Assembly: GCF_003384035.1 (NCBI RefSeq)
Contig: NZ_QQAK01000017.1
Location: 120,316 to 184,315, forward strand
Direction: 5' to 3'
DNA: 64,000 bases
From: Sporosarcina sp. BI001-red
GTDB taxonomy: Bacteria > Bacillota > Bacilli > Bacillales_A > Planococcaceae
In this document: positions 30,208 through 39,094 of the stretch, piece by piece
How the letters are laid out: every line of letters begins with the position of its first letter
Numbering within the stretch: the stretch's first letter is position 1
Program-made: the position numbers and the translations under genes
Notes under the pieces: model-generated
Databases searched by the model: none
Told to the model about the DNA's origin: nothing
The model's input: the letters and a program-made list of their open reading frames with translations, nothing else

Positions 30208-31155
30208 TTGTCTTGCAAACCAGGGGTGGACAGTAAGAAAGAGCACATCCGTAAACCGGATTGGCTTAAAATTAAGTTGAATACGAATGAAAATTATACC
30301 GATTTAAAAAAATTGATGCGTGAAAAAAACCTTCACACCGTTTGTGAAGAAGCACGCTGCCCGAATATCCATGAGTGCTGGGGAGAACGCCGTACAGCTA
30401 CATTCATGATTCTTGGAGATACGTGTACACGCGCCTGCCGTTTTTGTGCCGTTAAAACAGGATTACCGACTGAGCTCGATTTAGGAGAGCCGGAACGTGT
30501 AGCAGATTCAGTTGCGCTAATGAATTTAAAACATGTCGTTGTAACAGCGGTTGCTCGTGATGACCAAAAAGATGGAGGATCTGGCGTGTTTGCAGAAACA
30601 ATCCGTGCGATTCGTAGAAAAAATCCGTTTGCAACAGTCGAAGTACTTCCTTCTGATATGGGAGGAGAGTATGATAATATTAAACGGTTAATGGATGCAA
30701 AACCGGATATTTTGAATCACAATATTGAAACGGTCAGACGAATGACGCCAAGAGTCCGAGCGCGCGCTAAGTATGATCGCTCGTTAGAATTACTTCAACG
30801 TGCAAAAGAAATGTATCCTGAAATTCCTACAAAGTCATCGATTATGCTAGGTGTAGGTGAGACATGGGACGAGATCTTAGAAACAATGGATGATTTACGT
30901 GCAAACCAAGTGGATATTATGTCTATTGGGCAATATTTACAACCTAGTAAAAAGCACTTAACCGTACAAAAATATTACACGCCAAAGGAATTCAAGGAAC
31001 TCTTTGAAATTGCGATGAGTAAAGGCTTTTCGCATTGCCAATCCGGGCCACTCGTTCGTTCAAGTTATCATGCCGATGAGCAAGTGAATGCTGCGGCGAA
31101 AGAGCGTCAACGTAGAGGCGAAGAGATGCTTGAATCCTTGACTGTGAAAGGCTGA
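30208..31155 (+). CDS. lipA: Lipoyl synthase LipA
   Basis: A 315-residue radical-SAM enzyme that inserts two sulfurs into protein-bound octanoate to make lipoate. The auxiliary-cluster cysteines are C46, C51 and C57 (CX4CX5C) and the radical-SAM triad is C73, C77 and C80 (CX3CX2C). The C-terminal RSSYHADE carries the conserved serine ligand. The frame opens at an ATG at 30193, but that codon lies inside the GGAG site; TTG at 30208, 9 bp after GGAG, gives the N-terminus closest to homologues. It needs Fe-S clusters, which links it to suf. Confidence 0.96.
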   Translation: MSCKPGVDSKKEHIRKPDWLKIKLNTNENYTDLKKLMREKNLHTVCEEARCPNIHECWGERRTATFMILGDTCTRACRFCAVKTGLPTELDLGEPERVADSVALMNLKHVVVTAVARDDQKDGGSGVFAETIRAIRRKNPFATVEVLPSDMGGEYDNIKRLMDAKPDILNHNIETVRRMTPRVRARAKYDRSLELLQRAKEMYPEIPTKSSIMLGVGETWDEILETMDDLRANQVDIMSIGQYLQPSKKHLTVQKYYTPKEFKELFEIAMSKGFSHCQSGPLVRSSYHADEQVNAAAKERQRRGEEMLESLTVKG

Positions 31156-31161
31156 GTCGAC

Positions 31162-31521
31162 ATGACAGAACCATTAATTACGTTGGATCAGTACGAATTT
31201 GAGATTATTGTAAACTTTCGTGAAGGTTTTGACAACGAAGCGCTGATTAGTCGATACAGTGAAATTCTGTTGAAATACGATTATATTCTAGGAGACTGGG
31301 GATATGGACAACTCCGTCTTAAAGGTTTTTTTGATGATCGTAACGCAAAAGCGACTTACGAAACCAAAATCAGCACGTTGCAAGATTATCTTTACGAATA
31401 CTGCAACTTCGGCTGTTCCCATTTTATATTGAAAAAGGTGGGGAAAGCGAAGAAGGAACAACCGGATGCTGATGCAAAACAGGAATCACCTGTTGCAGAA
31501 GAAATTCCACAAAAGGTATAA
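31162..31521 (+). CDS. yutD: YutD family protein (DUF1027)
   Basis: A 119-residue small soluble protein of unknown function. Marks are YEFEIIVNFREGFDNEAL, RYSEILLKYDYILGDWGYGQLRLKGFF and the CNFGCSHFILKK end with two cysteines. It starts 6 bp after lipA, so it is probably cotranscribed, as in other Bacillales. A charged, low-complexity tail (PDADAKQE) closes the protein. Confidence 0.9.
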   Translation: MTEPLITLDQYEFEIIVNFREGFDNEALISRYSEILLKYDYILGDWGYGQLRLKGFFDDRNAKATYETKISTLQDYLYEYCNFGCSHFILKKVGKAKKEQPDADAKQESPVAEEIPQKV

Positions 31522-31532
31522 CCCCTTACCAT

Positions 31533-31567
31533 ACGGGCGTCTTGGAGAATTCTCTTCGACGCCCGTT
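31533..31567 (+). terminator. Terminator after lipA-yutD
   Basis: ACGGGCGTC / GACGCCCGT stem with an inner GAGAATTCTC pairing, then TTTCTGT. Confidence 0.7.
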
Positions 31568-31609
31568 TCTGTATGTTCTTTATAGGAAAACATTTGAGGA
31601 GGAACTAGC

Positions 31610-32074
31610 ATGTACTTTATCGATCGGAAAAAAATTAGTGAAACACTTGCTTATATGGAGGAACTTCTTGCGCAATTTTCAAGTGAATCTAACTGGCAAG
31701 ATAGTATGTTGAAGACGCTGGCACTTGAACGGATTGCGCAAAATATCATCGAGTCCATTATTGACGTAGGTAATTCCATGATTGATGGGTTTATTATGCG
31801 GGATCCAGGTAGTTACGAAGATATTGTCGATATTATGGAAGACGAAAAAGTGATCGACACTGAAATGGAAAAACCACTAAAAGAAATGATTGAATTACGA
31901 AAAATGCTCGTCCGTGACTTTATGAAGGTCGATTTAGGGGAAGTTGAGAAAACCATCACTACAAGCTACTCTTCACTCGAAAAGTTTCCTAGCAGTGTGT
32001 TGACGTATTTGGAGAACGAATTGGGACCAGTATCTGCATTTCTGCCAGAGGATTCGCCCCATGGAACGTTATAA
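31610..32074 (+). CDS. yutE: HepT-fold DUF86 protein (YutE-like)
   Basis: A 154-residue all-helical protein of the DUF86/HepT family. The helix ALERIAQNIIESIIDVGNSMID matches the HepT core. In active HepT toxins a R-N-x3-H-x-Y motif follows; here it reads RKMLVRDF, so asparagine, histidine and tyrosine are replaced. There is no MntA-type antitoxin nucleotidyltransferase beside it. It therefore looks like a non-toxic relative. ATG follows GAGGAGG. The 3' end overlaps yutF by 14 bp. Confidence 0.85.
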   Translation: MYFIDRKKISETLAYMEELLAQFSSESNWQDSMLKTLALERIAQNIIESIIDVGNSMIDGFIMRDPGSYEDIVDIMEDEKVIDTEMEKPLKEMIELRKMLVRDFMKVDLGEVEKTITTSYSSLEKFPSSVLTYLENELGPVSAFLPEDSPHGTL

Positions 32075-32825
32075 GACAATTTGCTTGGATCTGGATGGCA
32101 CAGTGTATAAAGGGAGCCAAGCAATCCCAGAGTCGGTTGCTTTCATCCGAACGTTGCAACAATCAGGAATCGAGCCTTATTTCATCACAAATAATTCTTC
32201 CCGTACAGCGCTGGAACAACAAAAAAAATTGGAAATGCTCGGTGTTGAAACGACAGAGCAACAGATCATGACCTCAGCAATTGCGAGTGCCAAATATTGT
32301 GCACAGGAGTTCGCGGGAGAGACGGTTCAAATGATTGGTGAATCTGGATTACGTGAAGCGTTACTAGACGAGGGGATAACACTTGTCGAAGATGGCGGGG
32401 ACATAGTGATCATGGGGATTGATCATGAAATTACATATGATAAATTAGCTACAGCTTGCTTGTCTATTCGAAATGGGGCACACTTTCTCGCAACAAATGG
32501 AGATCTCGCGGTGCCTAACGAACTTGGATTGGTGCCTGGTAACGGAGCCTTTATCGAACTTGTAAAAGCCTCGACGGGAGTTACACCAACAATACTTGGG
32601 AAGCCACAATCGTACATGCTGGAATTCATCCAACAACAAAGTGGAGCAAGCAAAGATGAGATGATCATGATTGGCGACAATTATGAGACGGATATTCTAT
32701 CAGGCATCGGTTTCGGCATCGATACAATCCATCTCCAAGGGGGAGTCACGGCACTTGCAGAAGTATTATCTAAAGCAGAAGTCCCGACTTTCATGTTTAA
32801 AACACTTGCGGAATGGAATAATTGA
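32061..32825 (+). CDS. yutF: HAD-family sugar-phosphatase of the NagD type (YutF-like)
   Basis: A 254-residue HAD phosphatase. Motif 1 DLDGTVYKG (nucleophile and acid Asp), motif 2 FITNNSS, the lysine in LGKPQ (motif 3) and motif 4 MIGDNYETDI are all present; the TNNSS and cap organisation are those of NagD/class II HADs. Likely a cytoplasmic phosphatase for a nucleotide or sugar phosphate; substrate unknown. It overlaps yutE and shares its transcript. Confidence 0.92.
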   Translation: MERYKTICLDLDGTVYKGSQAIPESVAFIRTLQQSGIEPYFITNNSSRTALEQQKKLEMLGVETTEQQIMTSAIASAKYCAQEFAGETVQMIGESGLREALLDEGITLVEDGGDIVIMGIDHEITYDKLATACLSIRNGAHFLATNGDLAVPNELGLVPGNGAFIELVKASTGVTPTILGKPQSYMLEFIQQQSGASKDEMIMIGDNYETDILSGIGFGIDTIHLQGGVTALAEVLSKAEVPTFMFKTLAEWNN

Positions 32826-32894
32826 GCAGTAAATCATTCTTGTACTATGGTTTTTATTTGTATAGTGACATATGATCCTATCCAATAAAATAAG

Positions 32895-32932
32895 AAAGGA
32901 CTTGCCCTTAAACCCGGACAAGTCCTTTTTTA
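32895..32932. terminator. Bidirectional terminator between yutF and yuzB
   Basis: AAAGGACTTG / CAAGTCCTTTTTT serves the convergent genes. Confidence 0.85.
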
Positions 32933-32942
32933 TTTTCATATT

Positions 32943-33185
32943 TTAAAAGAGAGGATTCTCTTCTATGAACTCATAAATCTTCTCTGTTAGCTCACCTGGT
33001 GTATCCGCTTCAACGACTTCTCCGTTCACGAGTGCATACAGTGACTCTGCACACTTTGTGCAATAACTAAGACAACCATATTCCAGCACGTCCAGATTCG
33101 GATCCTTCTCAAGTGTTTCCAGTGTTTCTTGAGAACCATTGGCTAAATTACTAATGCAAAACTCAACTATCGGGTTCACACCCAT
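32943..33185 (-). CDS. yuzB: YuzB family protein (DUF1450)
   Basis: An 80-residue protein of unknown function. It has cysteines in VEFCISN and in the [20 protein letters not shown] block, which recalls thioredoxin-like ferredoxins. The annotated start is the ATG at 33185, just after AAGGTGAGGTG; the frame continues upstream to 33275 without a site. It sits among redox genes (yutJ, yuzD, yutI) but on the opposite strand. Confidence 0.9.
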   Translation of the reverse strand: MGVNPIVEFCISNLANGSQETLETLEKDPNLDVLEYGCLSYCTKCAESLYALVNGEVVEADTPGELTEKIYEFIEENPLF

Positions 33186-33318
33186 CACCTCACCTTGTAC
33201 GATCGTACTCTTTTTTTCTTTACTCGTCAAAGCCCTTGTCTTATTGTGAAGAACGTCACATACTGTTATACTCATACGTGAGGAAAAAACGGAAATCTCT
33301 CAGATAAAGGAGACTATC

Positions 33319-34383
33319 ATGAAAAAATTACTATTATTAGGTGCCGGATACGGTAATATGCGAATCTTACTGCGAGTATTGAATAATTTACCTGCAGATG
33401 TGGACGTGACACTAGTAGATCGCACATCATTCCACAGTTTAAAGACAGAATTCTATGCACTCGCTTCAGGTACTGTACCAGATAGAGAAGTGCGTGTTGC
33501 ACTCCCGACACATGAACGTTTGAAAGTAGTCGAAGGGGAAATTGCAGGAATTGAAGTTGGGGAAAAATGCGTCTTACTGACAGATGGCAGACAACTAGAC
33601 TACGACCAGCTTGTCATCGGACTAGGTTGCGAAGATAATTACCACGACGTGCCCGGGGCTGACGAATTCTCATACAGCATTCAGACGATTGGTCAATCTC
33701 GCGAAACGTACAAAAAGCTTTTGAATCTAAATGGTGGCGCGACAGTTGGAATCGTAGGGGCAGGTCTAAGCGGCATCGAACTTGCGAGTGAACTGCGAGA
33801 AAGTCGCTCAGATTTGAATATCAAATTATTCGACAGAGGGCCCCGTATTTTGCGTGACTTCCCTGAACGCCTAAGTAATTACATTCAAAGTTGGTTTGAG
33901 AAAAACGATGTGGATGTTATTGCAAACTCAAATATTACAAAGGTTGAAATGAATTTACTGCATAACCATGAGGAGCAAATTGCAGTGGATGCAGTAGTAT
34001 GGACTGCAGGTATTCAACCGACGAAAGTAGTTCGTGAACTGGATGTTGAAAAAGACAAATCCAACCGAATTGTACTCAATCAGTATCATCAGGTTCCTGG
34101 CTACGAAGATGTATACGTCGTAGGGGACATCGCTGCACTTCCACATGCACCAAGTGCCCAGTTGGCTGAAGGACAAGCAGAACAAATTGTCACTGTACTC
34201 AAACATACTTGGAATGGTGAAACGTTGCCAGAGACAATGCCGGAAATCAAGCTTAAAGGATTTATGGGGTCTCTCGGTAAAAAACAAGGATTTGCGTACT
34301 TAGCAGATCGCACGGTGACGGGTAGAATTGCACGATTGTTGAAATCTGGAGTTCTCTGGATGTACAAATGGCATAATGGTTGA
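33319..34383 (+). CDS. yutJ: NDH-2-like FAD/NAD(P)-dependent oxidoreductase (YutJ-like)
   Basis: A 354-residue flavoprotein of the pyridine nucleotide-disulfide oxidoreductase family. The FAD-binding GAGYGNMR is at the N-terminus, a second dinucleotide fold at VGIVGAGLSGIELASEL, and the late FAD motif DVYVVGDIAALP. It resembles type II NADH dehydrogenases but lacks a clear C-terminal membrane helix, so its acceptor is not certain. ATG follows AAAGGAGA. A second NDH-2-like gene lies 3.4 kb downstream. Confidence 0.9.
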   Translation: MKKLLLLGAGYGNMRILLRVLNNLPADVDVTLVDRTSFHSLKTEFYALASGTVPDREVRVALPTHERLKVVEGEIAGIEVGEKCVLLTDGRQLDYDQLVIGLGCEDNYHDVPGADEFSYSIQTIGQSRETYKKLLNLNGGATVGIVGAGLSGIELASELRESRSDLNIKLFDRGPRILRDFPERLSNYIQSWFEKNDVDVIANSNITKVEMNLLHNHEEQIAVDAVVWTAGIQPTKVVRELDVEKDKSNRIVLNQYHQVPGYEDVYVVGDIAALPHAPSAQLAEGQAEQIVTVLKHTWNGETLPETMPEIKLKGFMGSLGKKQGFAYLADRTVTGRIARLLKSGVLWMYKWHNG

Positions 34384-34395
34384 TAAAAGAAAATT

Positions 34396-34439
34396 AAAAG
34401 CGTGCGAGACGGGTAGGTTCCTGTCGCACACGCTTTTTT
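34396..34439 (+). terminator. Terminator after yutJ
   Basis: AAAAGCGTG / CACGCTTTTTT outer stem with inner pairing. Confidence 0.85.
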
Positions 34440-34487
34440 GTAGTGATTATACATGAAATTTCTCAATTACAATTTAAGAATTATCAC

Positions 34488-34817
34488 TCAGATTGATGAA
34501 ACAAAACCATGCTTTTCAAGTTCATTGAAAACAGGTTTTAATTGAATATACCCTTCACCAATCACTTCTTCGTTCACGATTACAAGCGGATAGAAGTATT
34601 CCTCATCTTTTACTTGGTCAGCCAGTTTGCGCTGACGTTCGTCTTCAATGACAGACTCGATATCAATATAAACAATCTCAAATGGATGATTTGGATATTT
34701 TCGTTGGATGGCAGCATCTAGCCATTCATATGTATCTTTTGACGTGGGTGCGTTCACACAACTTGCACAAACGATTTCTGCACCGTATACTTCAACTGTA
34801 ACGTGTTTAGCGTTCAT
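34488..34817 (-). CDS. yuzD: YuzD family thioredoxin-fold protein (DUF1462)
   Basis: A 109-residue protein with a CASC motif at 18-21 (EIVCASCVNAP), TYEWLDAAIQRKYP and EEVIGEGYI, the pattern of the DUF1462 putative disulfide oxidoreductases. It has no signal peptide and should be cytoplasmic. Its start, preceded by AGGAGGC on the minus strand, is divergent from yutI, whose product is a Fe-S carrier; a link to cluster or thiol chemistry is plausible but unproven. Confidence 0.88.
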   Translation of the reverse strand: MNAKHVTVEVYGAEIVCASCVNAPTSKDTYEWLDAAIQRKYPNHPFEIVYIDIESVIEDERQRKLADQVKDEEYFYPLVIVNEEVIGEGYIQLKPVFNELEKHGFVSSI

Positions 34818-34899
34818 AGCGAATGCCTCCTGATTCTCTATTGGATTTTTTTCTCGATCCAGTTTATAATAACTATAAGGAAAGGGGAGTTTAAAACTT

Positions 34900-35136
34900 A
34901 TGACAGAAGCAACGATGAACGAATCTGTTCAAGAAGTGTTGAATAAATTACGTCCGTTCCTCTTACGTGACGGCGGCGACTGCGAACTAATTGATGTGGA
35001 GGACGGAATTGTTAAGTTACGTCTTCTAGGCGCATGTGGCACGTGCCCAAGCTCCACAATTACATTGAAAGCCGGTATTGAGCGTGCTCTTCTTGAAGAA
35101 GTACCTGGCGTTGTAGAAGTAGAACAAGTTTTTTAA
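34900..35136 (+). CDS. yutI: NifU-type Fe-S scaffold/carrier (YutI-like)
   Basis: A 78-residue protein consisting only of the NifU C-terminal domain (PF01106). [14 protein letters not shown] and the cluster-binding CGTC at 46-49 are conserved. It is thought to carry a Fe-S cluster between two monomers and pass it to client proteins. The ATG follows AGGGGAG. It complements the suf operon and the A-type carrier yutM downstream. Confidence 0.94.
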   Translation: MTEATMNESVQEVLNKLRPFLLRDGGDCELIDVEDGIVKLRLLGACGTCPSSTITLKAGIERALLEEVPGVVEVEQVF

Positions 35137-35149
35137 GGGCCAATTGGCT

Positions 35150-35190
35150 TCGCAGGAATGGGCCACTCGTGTCCGTTCCTGTTTTATTTT
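35150..35190. terminator. Terminator between yutI and the DUF2225 gene
   Basis: CAGGAA..GG / C..TTCCTG hairpin with TTTTATTTTT on the plus strand; its right side overlaps the end of the minus-strand gene. Confidence 0.6.
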
Positions 35191-35861
35191 TCTTCTCGTA
35201 TTTCTTGCCATCGTTCTTTCGCCATTTCAATTAGCTGTGGTTCAGTGGAGGTTCTCTGTGTCTCAATGATTTTCGAGAAATATTGGATTGCTTTTTCTCG
35301 ATCACCTACACGCCATGACAATTCAGCTACCATGTAGAGGACTCGTGATTCTGACATTTGGGTTCCCGCGTGGTCATCTGCAGAGTAGGCTTCTTCATAC
35401 AAATTTCTTGCAAGTGTTAAGAAACGCTGCTCTTCTTCAACATTGTTAAGAATCCGATAAAGCCATGCTGTCCTCAGCGTAATTCCAGCTGTTGTGAGTG
35501 ATTTCTCTTTCTTAACCATTGCACTTAAATAGCCAAGTTTGTAAGCAGCAATTGCGTCTTCAATTGTACGCTCGCCACTTAACGAATGAGGTTTCCAGCC
35601 AGCTGTTATGACAGAAGCAATTTGTTCTTTTGTTCCCGGAGCAAAATAAGGAGCAAAATCGTCTGTGAATGAGAAACCGCAAGATGGACATACAGCTATA
35701 TTATAAAACAGCGGATTCACGTCGCTGTCCACATAGTTCGGTTTAAAATCACTATCCGTTGAAGCAACCCTTGCAAAACGTGAACGAACTCGGGTTGTTG
35801 TGAATGATTCTTTACAGTTCAGGCAACCCATTTTCTTATCATAAAATGGTGTAAGCTCCAT
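35184..35861 (-). CDS. DUF2225 family protein
   Basis: A 225-residue soluble protein. Two CxxC pairs near the N-terminus (MGCLNCKESF and AVCPSCGFSF) should bind zinc. The rest is helical with TPR-like character (AYKLGYLSAMV, AELSWRVGDREKAIQYFSKII). Function is unknown. The ATG at 35861 lies 8 bp after AAAGGAC; the longer frame to 35927 has no site. Confidence 0.88.
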   Translation of the reverse strand: MELTPFYDKKMGCLNCKESFTTTRVRSRFARVASTDSDFKPNYVDSDVNPLFYNIAVCPSCGFSFTDDFAPYFAPGTKEQIASVITAGWKPHSLSGERTIEDAIAAYKLGYLSAMVKKEKSLTTAGITLRTAWLYRILNNVEEEQRFLTLARNLYEEAYSADDHAGTQMSESRVLYMVAELSWRVGDREKAIQYFSKIIETQRTSTEPQLIEMAKERWQEIREEK

Positions 35862-35980
35862 GGTGCACCGTCCTTTCGTACTTTCTACCCTATTATAGCA
35901 AATCTTTCTAGAACAAGGGGATTTCATTGCATTGCAATTTACAACATTGATATGATTGATATTACTTAGGAGGGATTAAA

Positions 35981-36346
35981 TTGACACAATTACTTAACTT
36001 ATCCGAAGCAGCTGCCTACCACGTCAAGGAAATGATGGAGCATAACGGGGAACAAGGTTCTTTCTTACGCGTTTCCGTCAATGGCGGAGGGTGTAGCGGT
36101 CTAACATATGGTATGGGCTTTGACGCTGAACAGCAATCCGATGATCAGCTATTGGAACTTCATGGTGTACCGATAGTCGTATCGACTGAGGATACGGATA
36201 TACTAGCAGGCACTGTCATCGACTACAAAGAATCTTTGATGGGTGGCGGGTTCACCATCGAAAATCCAAATGCCATCGCTTCATGCGGTTGCGGGACATC
36301 ATTCAGAACCGCGAAGAAAGCGGGAGCGCCTGCGAACTGTGATTGA
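35981..36346 (+). CDS. yutM: A-type Fe-S carrier (HesB/IscA family, YutM-like)
   Basis: A 121-residue Fe-S carrier. The three cluster cysteines are visible in NGGGCSGLTYGM and in SCGCGTSF. The start is TTG at 35981, correctly spaced from TAGGAGGG; no ATG is available nearby. It delivers clusters made by Suf to targets such as LipA. Confidence 0.95.
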   Translation: MTQLLNLSEAAAYHVKEMMEHNGEQGSFLRVSVNGGGCSGLTYGMGFDAEQQSDDQLLELHGVPIVVSTEDTDILAGTVIDYKESLMGGGFTIENPNAIASCGCGTSFRTAKKAGAPANCD

Positions 36347-36360
36347 TCAATATAGATAAC

Positions 36361-36416
36361 AAAAGTCTCTTCGACAGGTTCTGTTCATACAGAATCTAGT
36401 CGAAGAGACTTTTTTA
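36361..36416 (+). terminator. Terminator after yutM
   Basis: AAAGTCTCTTCGAC / GTCGAAGAGACTTTTTT, with an inner AGAATCT pairing. Confidence 0.92.
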
Positions 36417-36656
36417 TTGCTAAGGAAATCTATTCATCAATTGTATACACTCTGATTGGTTGTGACTCCCCATTCACTCGGAATGCAAACGACTATTATC
36501 AATAGAATGAGAGTCATATATGTTCGTACAGTATCCTATAAAGACGTGGAATTGGTAGCTTGCGTCAGTTAATTGGGTAGATTCTACATTTTTCACCAGT
36601 TTGTGAGGACTATTCGAAGATATTTCGACATGTCCGATTATATTCCTAATAAGCTA

Positions 36657-36685
36657 TTGATATAACAGGTCAAAAAGGCTACTAT
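36657..36685 (+). promoter_or_regulatory. Probable ndh promoter
   Basis: TTGATA and TACTAT with an exact 17-bp spacer, 95 bp before the ndh start. The remaining gap (36417-36656) shows no gene or clear element; I looked for a Rex-type palindrome and did not find one. Confidence 0.6.
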
Positions 36686-36779
36686 GGATGAGGAATATAA
36701 ATAAGTAGCGCTGGATTGTAGGAATCACGTGATTTTTACAAACTGGCACATCATACATGAAAAGGTGGAACCGATTCCC

Positions 36780-37997
36780 GTGAAAAAAAGACCTACAATC
36801 CTCGTTCTAGGTGCTGGATATGGTGGATTATCAACTGTTGTTAATCTACAAAAATCTCTTGGCGTAGACGATGCTGAAATTATCCTTATTAATAAAAATG
36901 ACTACCACTATGAATCTACCTGGCTTCATGAAGCGGCTGCAGGTACATTGAAACCTGAACAAGTACGCTATGACATTAGCAAAGTTATTAAACAAGACAA
37001 AGTGAAATTCGTGAAAGCTGAAGTACAAGCAATTGATGTTAAGGCTAAAATGGTTACATCATCTGCTGGGCAACACACATATGACTACCTAGTCATTGGT
37101 CTTGGATTCGAAGGAGAAACATTTGGAATCCCTGGTCTTGATAAGTATTCACTTTCAATTGCAAACGTGAATGCAGCACGTCAAATCCGTGAGCATATTG
37201 AATACCAGTTTGCGACATGGGCTCTTGAAGACGTAAAAGCAGATAGCCGTCTAACAATTATTGTCGGAGGCGCTGGATTTACAGGAATCGAATTCCTTGG
37301 TGAACTTGGAGATCGTGTTCCTGAACTTTGTGAAGAGTTCGATGTGCCTGCTGAGAAAGTAAAAGTACTTTGTGTAGAAGCAGCACCAATGGTTCTTCCA
37401 GGATTTGACCCGGAATTAGTGGAATACGCAGTACGTCAGTTGAAATCTAAAGGAATCGAATTCTCAATCGGTACGCCTGTTGTCGAAGCGACTCCTGAAG
37501 GCGTTAAATTGAAAAAAGGCGATGAAGAATTTGAATTCATCGAAGCTGGTACAGTTGTATGGGCAGCGGGTGTTCGTGGTAACCGTTTGATCGAAGAGAC
37601 AGGCATTGAAAACATGCGTGCTCGCGTTAAAGTTCAAAAAGATCTTCGTGCTCCAGGCTACGACGATGTATTCATCGTTGGTGACTGTGCACTGATGATC
37701 AACGAAGAAATCAACCGTCCATTCCCACCAACTGCTCAAATCGCGATGCAGCAAGGAGATATGTGTGCGAATAACTTGATCGCTCTTATGAAAGGGCAGC
37801 CTACTCAAGCGTTCGTTCCGGACTTGAAAGGAAGCATTGCTTCACTTGGATCTAACGATGCAATTGGAGTCGCTTTCGGTAAGAAGATGACAGGTAAGAA
37901 AGCATCCTTCATGAAGAAAATGGTCGACAATCGTGCACTATACTTAATCGGTGGCGCTGGTCTAACATTGAAAAAAGGAAAGTTTGACATTCTTTAA
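36780..37997 (+). CDS. ndh: Type II NADH:quinone oxidoreductase (NDH-2, YumB-like)
   Basis: A 405-residue flavoprotein that passes electrons from NADH to menaquinone without pumping protons. FAD motif [14 protein letters not shown] fold [17 protein letters not shown], the quinone-site segment [11 protein letters not shown] and the late FAD motif [10 protein letters not shown] are present; the C-terminal helix region ([16 protein letters not shown]) should attach it to the membrane. GTG at 36780 gives the family N-terminus ([10 protein letters not shown]), although spacing from AAAGGTGG is 11 bp; an upstream GTG at 36729 lacks a site. Confidence 0.93.
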   Translation: MKKRPTILVLGAGYGGLSTVVNLQKSLGVDDAEIILINKNDYHYESTWLHEAAAGTLKPEQVRYDISKVIKQDKVKFVKAEVQAIDVKAKMVTSSAGQHTYDYLVIGLGFEGETFGIPGLDKYSLSIANVNAARQIREHIEYQFATWALEDVKADSRLTIIVGGAGFTGIEFLGELGDRVPELCEEFDVPAEKVKVLCVEAAPMVLPGFDPELVEYAVRQLKSKGIEFSIGTPVVEATPEGVKLKKGDEEFEFIEAGTVVWAAGVRGNRLIEETGIENMRARVKVQKDLRAPGYDDVFIVGDCALMINEEINRPFPPTAQIAMQQGDMCANNLIALMKGQPTQAFVPDLKGSIASLGSNDAIGVAFGKKMTGKKASFMKKMVDNRALYLIGGAGLTLKKGKFDIL

Positions 37998-38009
37998 TAT
38001 AGAATTGGA

Positions 38010-38046
38010 AACACTCGTCCACTTTCGTAGGGACGAGTGTTTTTTA
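38010..38046 (+). terminator. Terminator after ndh
   Basis: ACACTCGTCC / GGACGAGTGT, then TTTTTT. Confidence 0.92.
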
Positions 38047-38138
38047 TAATTTCCAACAACTTCATGACACTTGCTTCTGCTGTTGAAAGAAGAGCCACAA
38101 TCCGGTAAAATGAACTAAGGAAAATGGAGGTCATCATT

Positions 38139-38465
38139 TTGGGAACAATTTCACTTACAGAGATTATTCTGTCAGTCCTCATCTTTATTGTTATGTTTTT
38201 CGGCATCGGTTTTTTGCTGAACATGTTATTACGCATGTCGTGGGTCATGGCGATTGTCTACCCGATTGTCGTAATATTGATTATTGATGAAGTGAAGGCA
38301 TATGAATATATTACGAAACCGGGTCATGCGTTCAGTATGCTCGGAGATAAGTTAATGGCGTTACATACAGTCGATATAGTGATTCTCTCAAGCGGTTTAG
38401 TGGGAGCCATTATTTCAGGGATTGTAAGTAAGCTTCTGCGCAAACAGGGATATCAGATGTTTTAA
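38139..38465 (+). CDS. yuiB: YuiB family membrane protein
   Basis: A 108-residue protein with two or three membrane segments (about 6-30, 33-50 and 78-96). Function is unknown. The frame contains an ATG at 38124, but that codon is part of the ribosome site ATGGAGG; TTG at 38139, 8 bp after GGAGG, is the better start. The position after ndh matches the yumB-yui region of Bacillus subtilis. Confidence 0.85.
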   Translation: MGTISLTEIILSVLIFIVMFFGIGFLLNMLLRMSWVMAIVYPIVVILIIDEVKAYEYITKPGHAFSMLGDKLMALHTVDIVILSSGLVGAIISGIVSKLLRKQGYQMF

Positions 38466-38502
38466 AAAAACGCTCAGGCAAAAGCTGCCCGAGCGTTTTT
38501 TT
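38464..38502. terminator. Bidirectional terminator between yuiB and yuiD
   Basis: AAAACGCTC-GGCA / TGCC-GAGCGTTTTTTT with an AAAGC loop, A and T tracts on both sides. Confidence 0.9.
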
Positions 38503-38977
38503 ATACGATAAATGAATATGTGATAACGGAAATGAGGATGCCGGTGACTGCGCCTGCGAAGACTTCGCTTGGTTTATGGCCGAGTAGAGTCTTCAATTCT
38601 ACAATCTTTTGTTCTTCGTCTTTTTTAATCCAACCTTTTGTTCCGCTGATGAATGTTTGGAAATCAGCACGGATCTGATTGATGATCAAGGCTTGTTGAC
38701 CTGCTTGGTAACGAACACCGCTCGCGTCGAACATCACGATGACTGCAAAAATTGCGGAGATCGCAAACATGGGAGAATCCAATCCATGTTCAAAAGCAAT
38801 TGCAGTCGTTAGAGCGGTAACTGCAGCCGAGTGAGAACTTGGCATACCCCCAGTAGACGTCATTAGCTTCCAATCGAGCTCCCTAGTGAGTAAAAAATGA
38901 ATAGGGATTTTTACGAACTGAGCGAAGAAAATTCCGAATAGTGCAACCAACAGTGGCACGTTGTTCAAGATCGTCAT
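38501..38977 (-). CDS. yuiD: Divergent PAP2-family membrane protein (DUF212, YuiD-like)
   Basis: A 158-residue membrane protein of the DUF212 family. Marks are FFAQFVKIPIHFL, the phosphatase-like STGGMPSSHSAAVTAL, DASGVRYQAGQQA and LKTLLGHKPSEVFAGAVTG. The GMPSSHSA segment recalls the acid phosphatase/vanadium haloperoxidase site, but enzyme activity is unproven. The ATG at 38977 follows GAGGAGTG; the frame extends to 39169 across the pepA start and is rejected there. Confidence 0.92.
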   Translation of the reverse strand: MTILNNVPLLVALFGIFFAQFVKIPIHFLLTRELDWKLMTSTGGMPSSHSAAVTALTTAIAFEHGLDSPMFAISAIFAVIVMFDASGVRYQAGQQALIINQIRADFQTFISGTKGWIKKDEEQKIVELKTLLGHKPSEVFAGAVTGILISVITYSFIV

Positions 38978-39094
38978 GTAGGCACTCCTCGTTAAAAATA
39001 ATGATGGAAAATAATCCGGAAACCGAAGAAATTTTTTCGTTTCTTCTTCAAGTGGTATATAATTAAGAATGTATGAAAATGAGGAGGTAGTCAA

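Noticed and set aside
36417..36656. Rex-type operator or small gene before ndh
   Set aside because: TTTGTGA and TTTTCAC occur near 36590-36606 but do not form the TTGTGAA-N4-TTCACAA palindrome, and no credible small ORF was seen.
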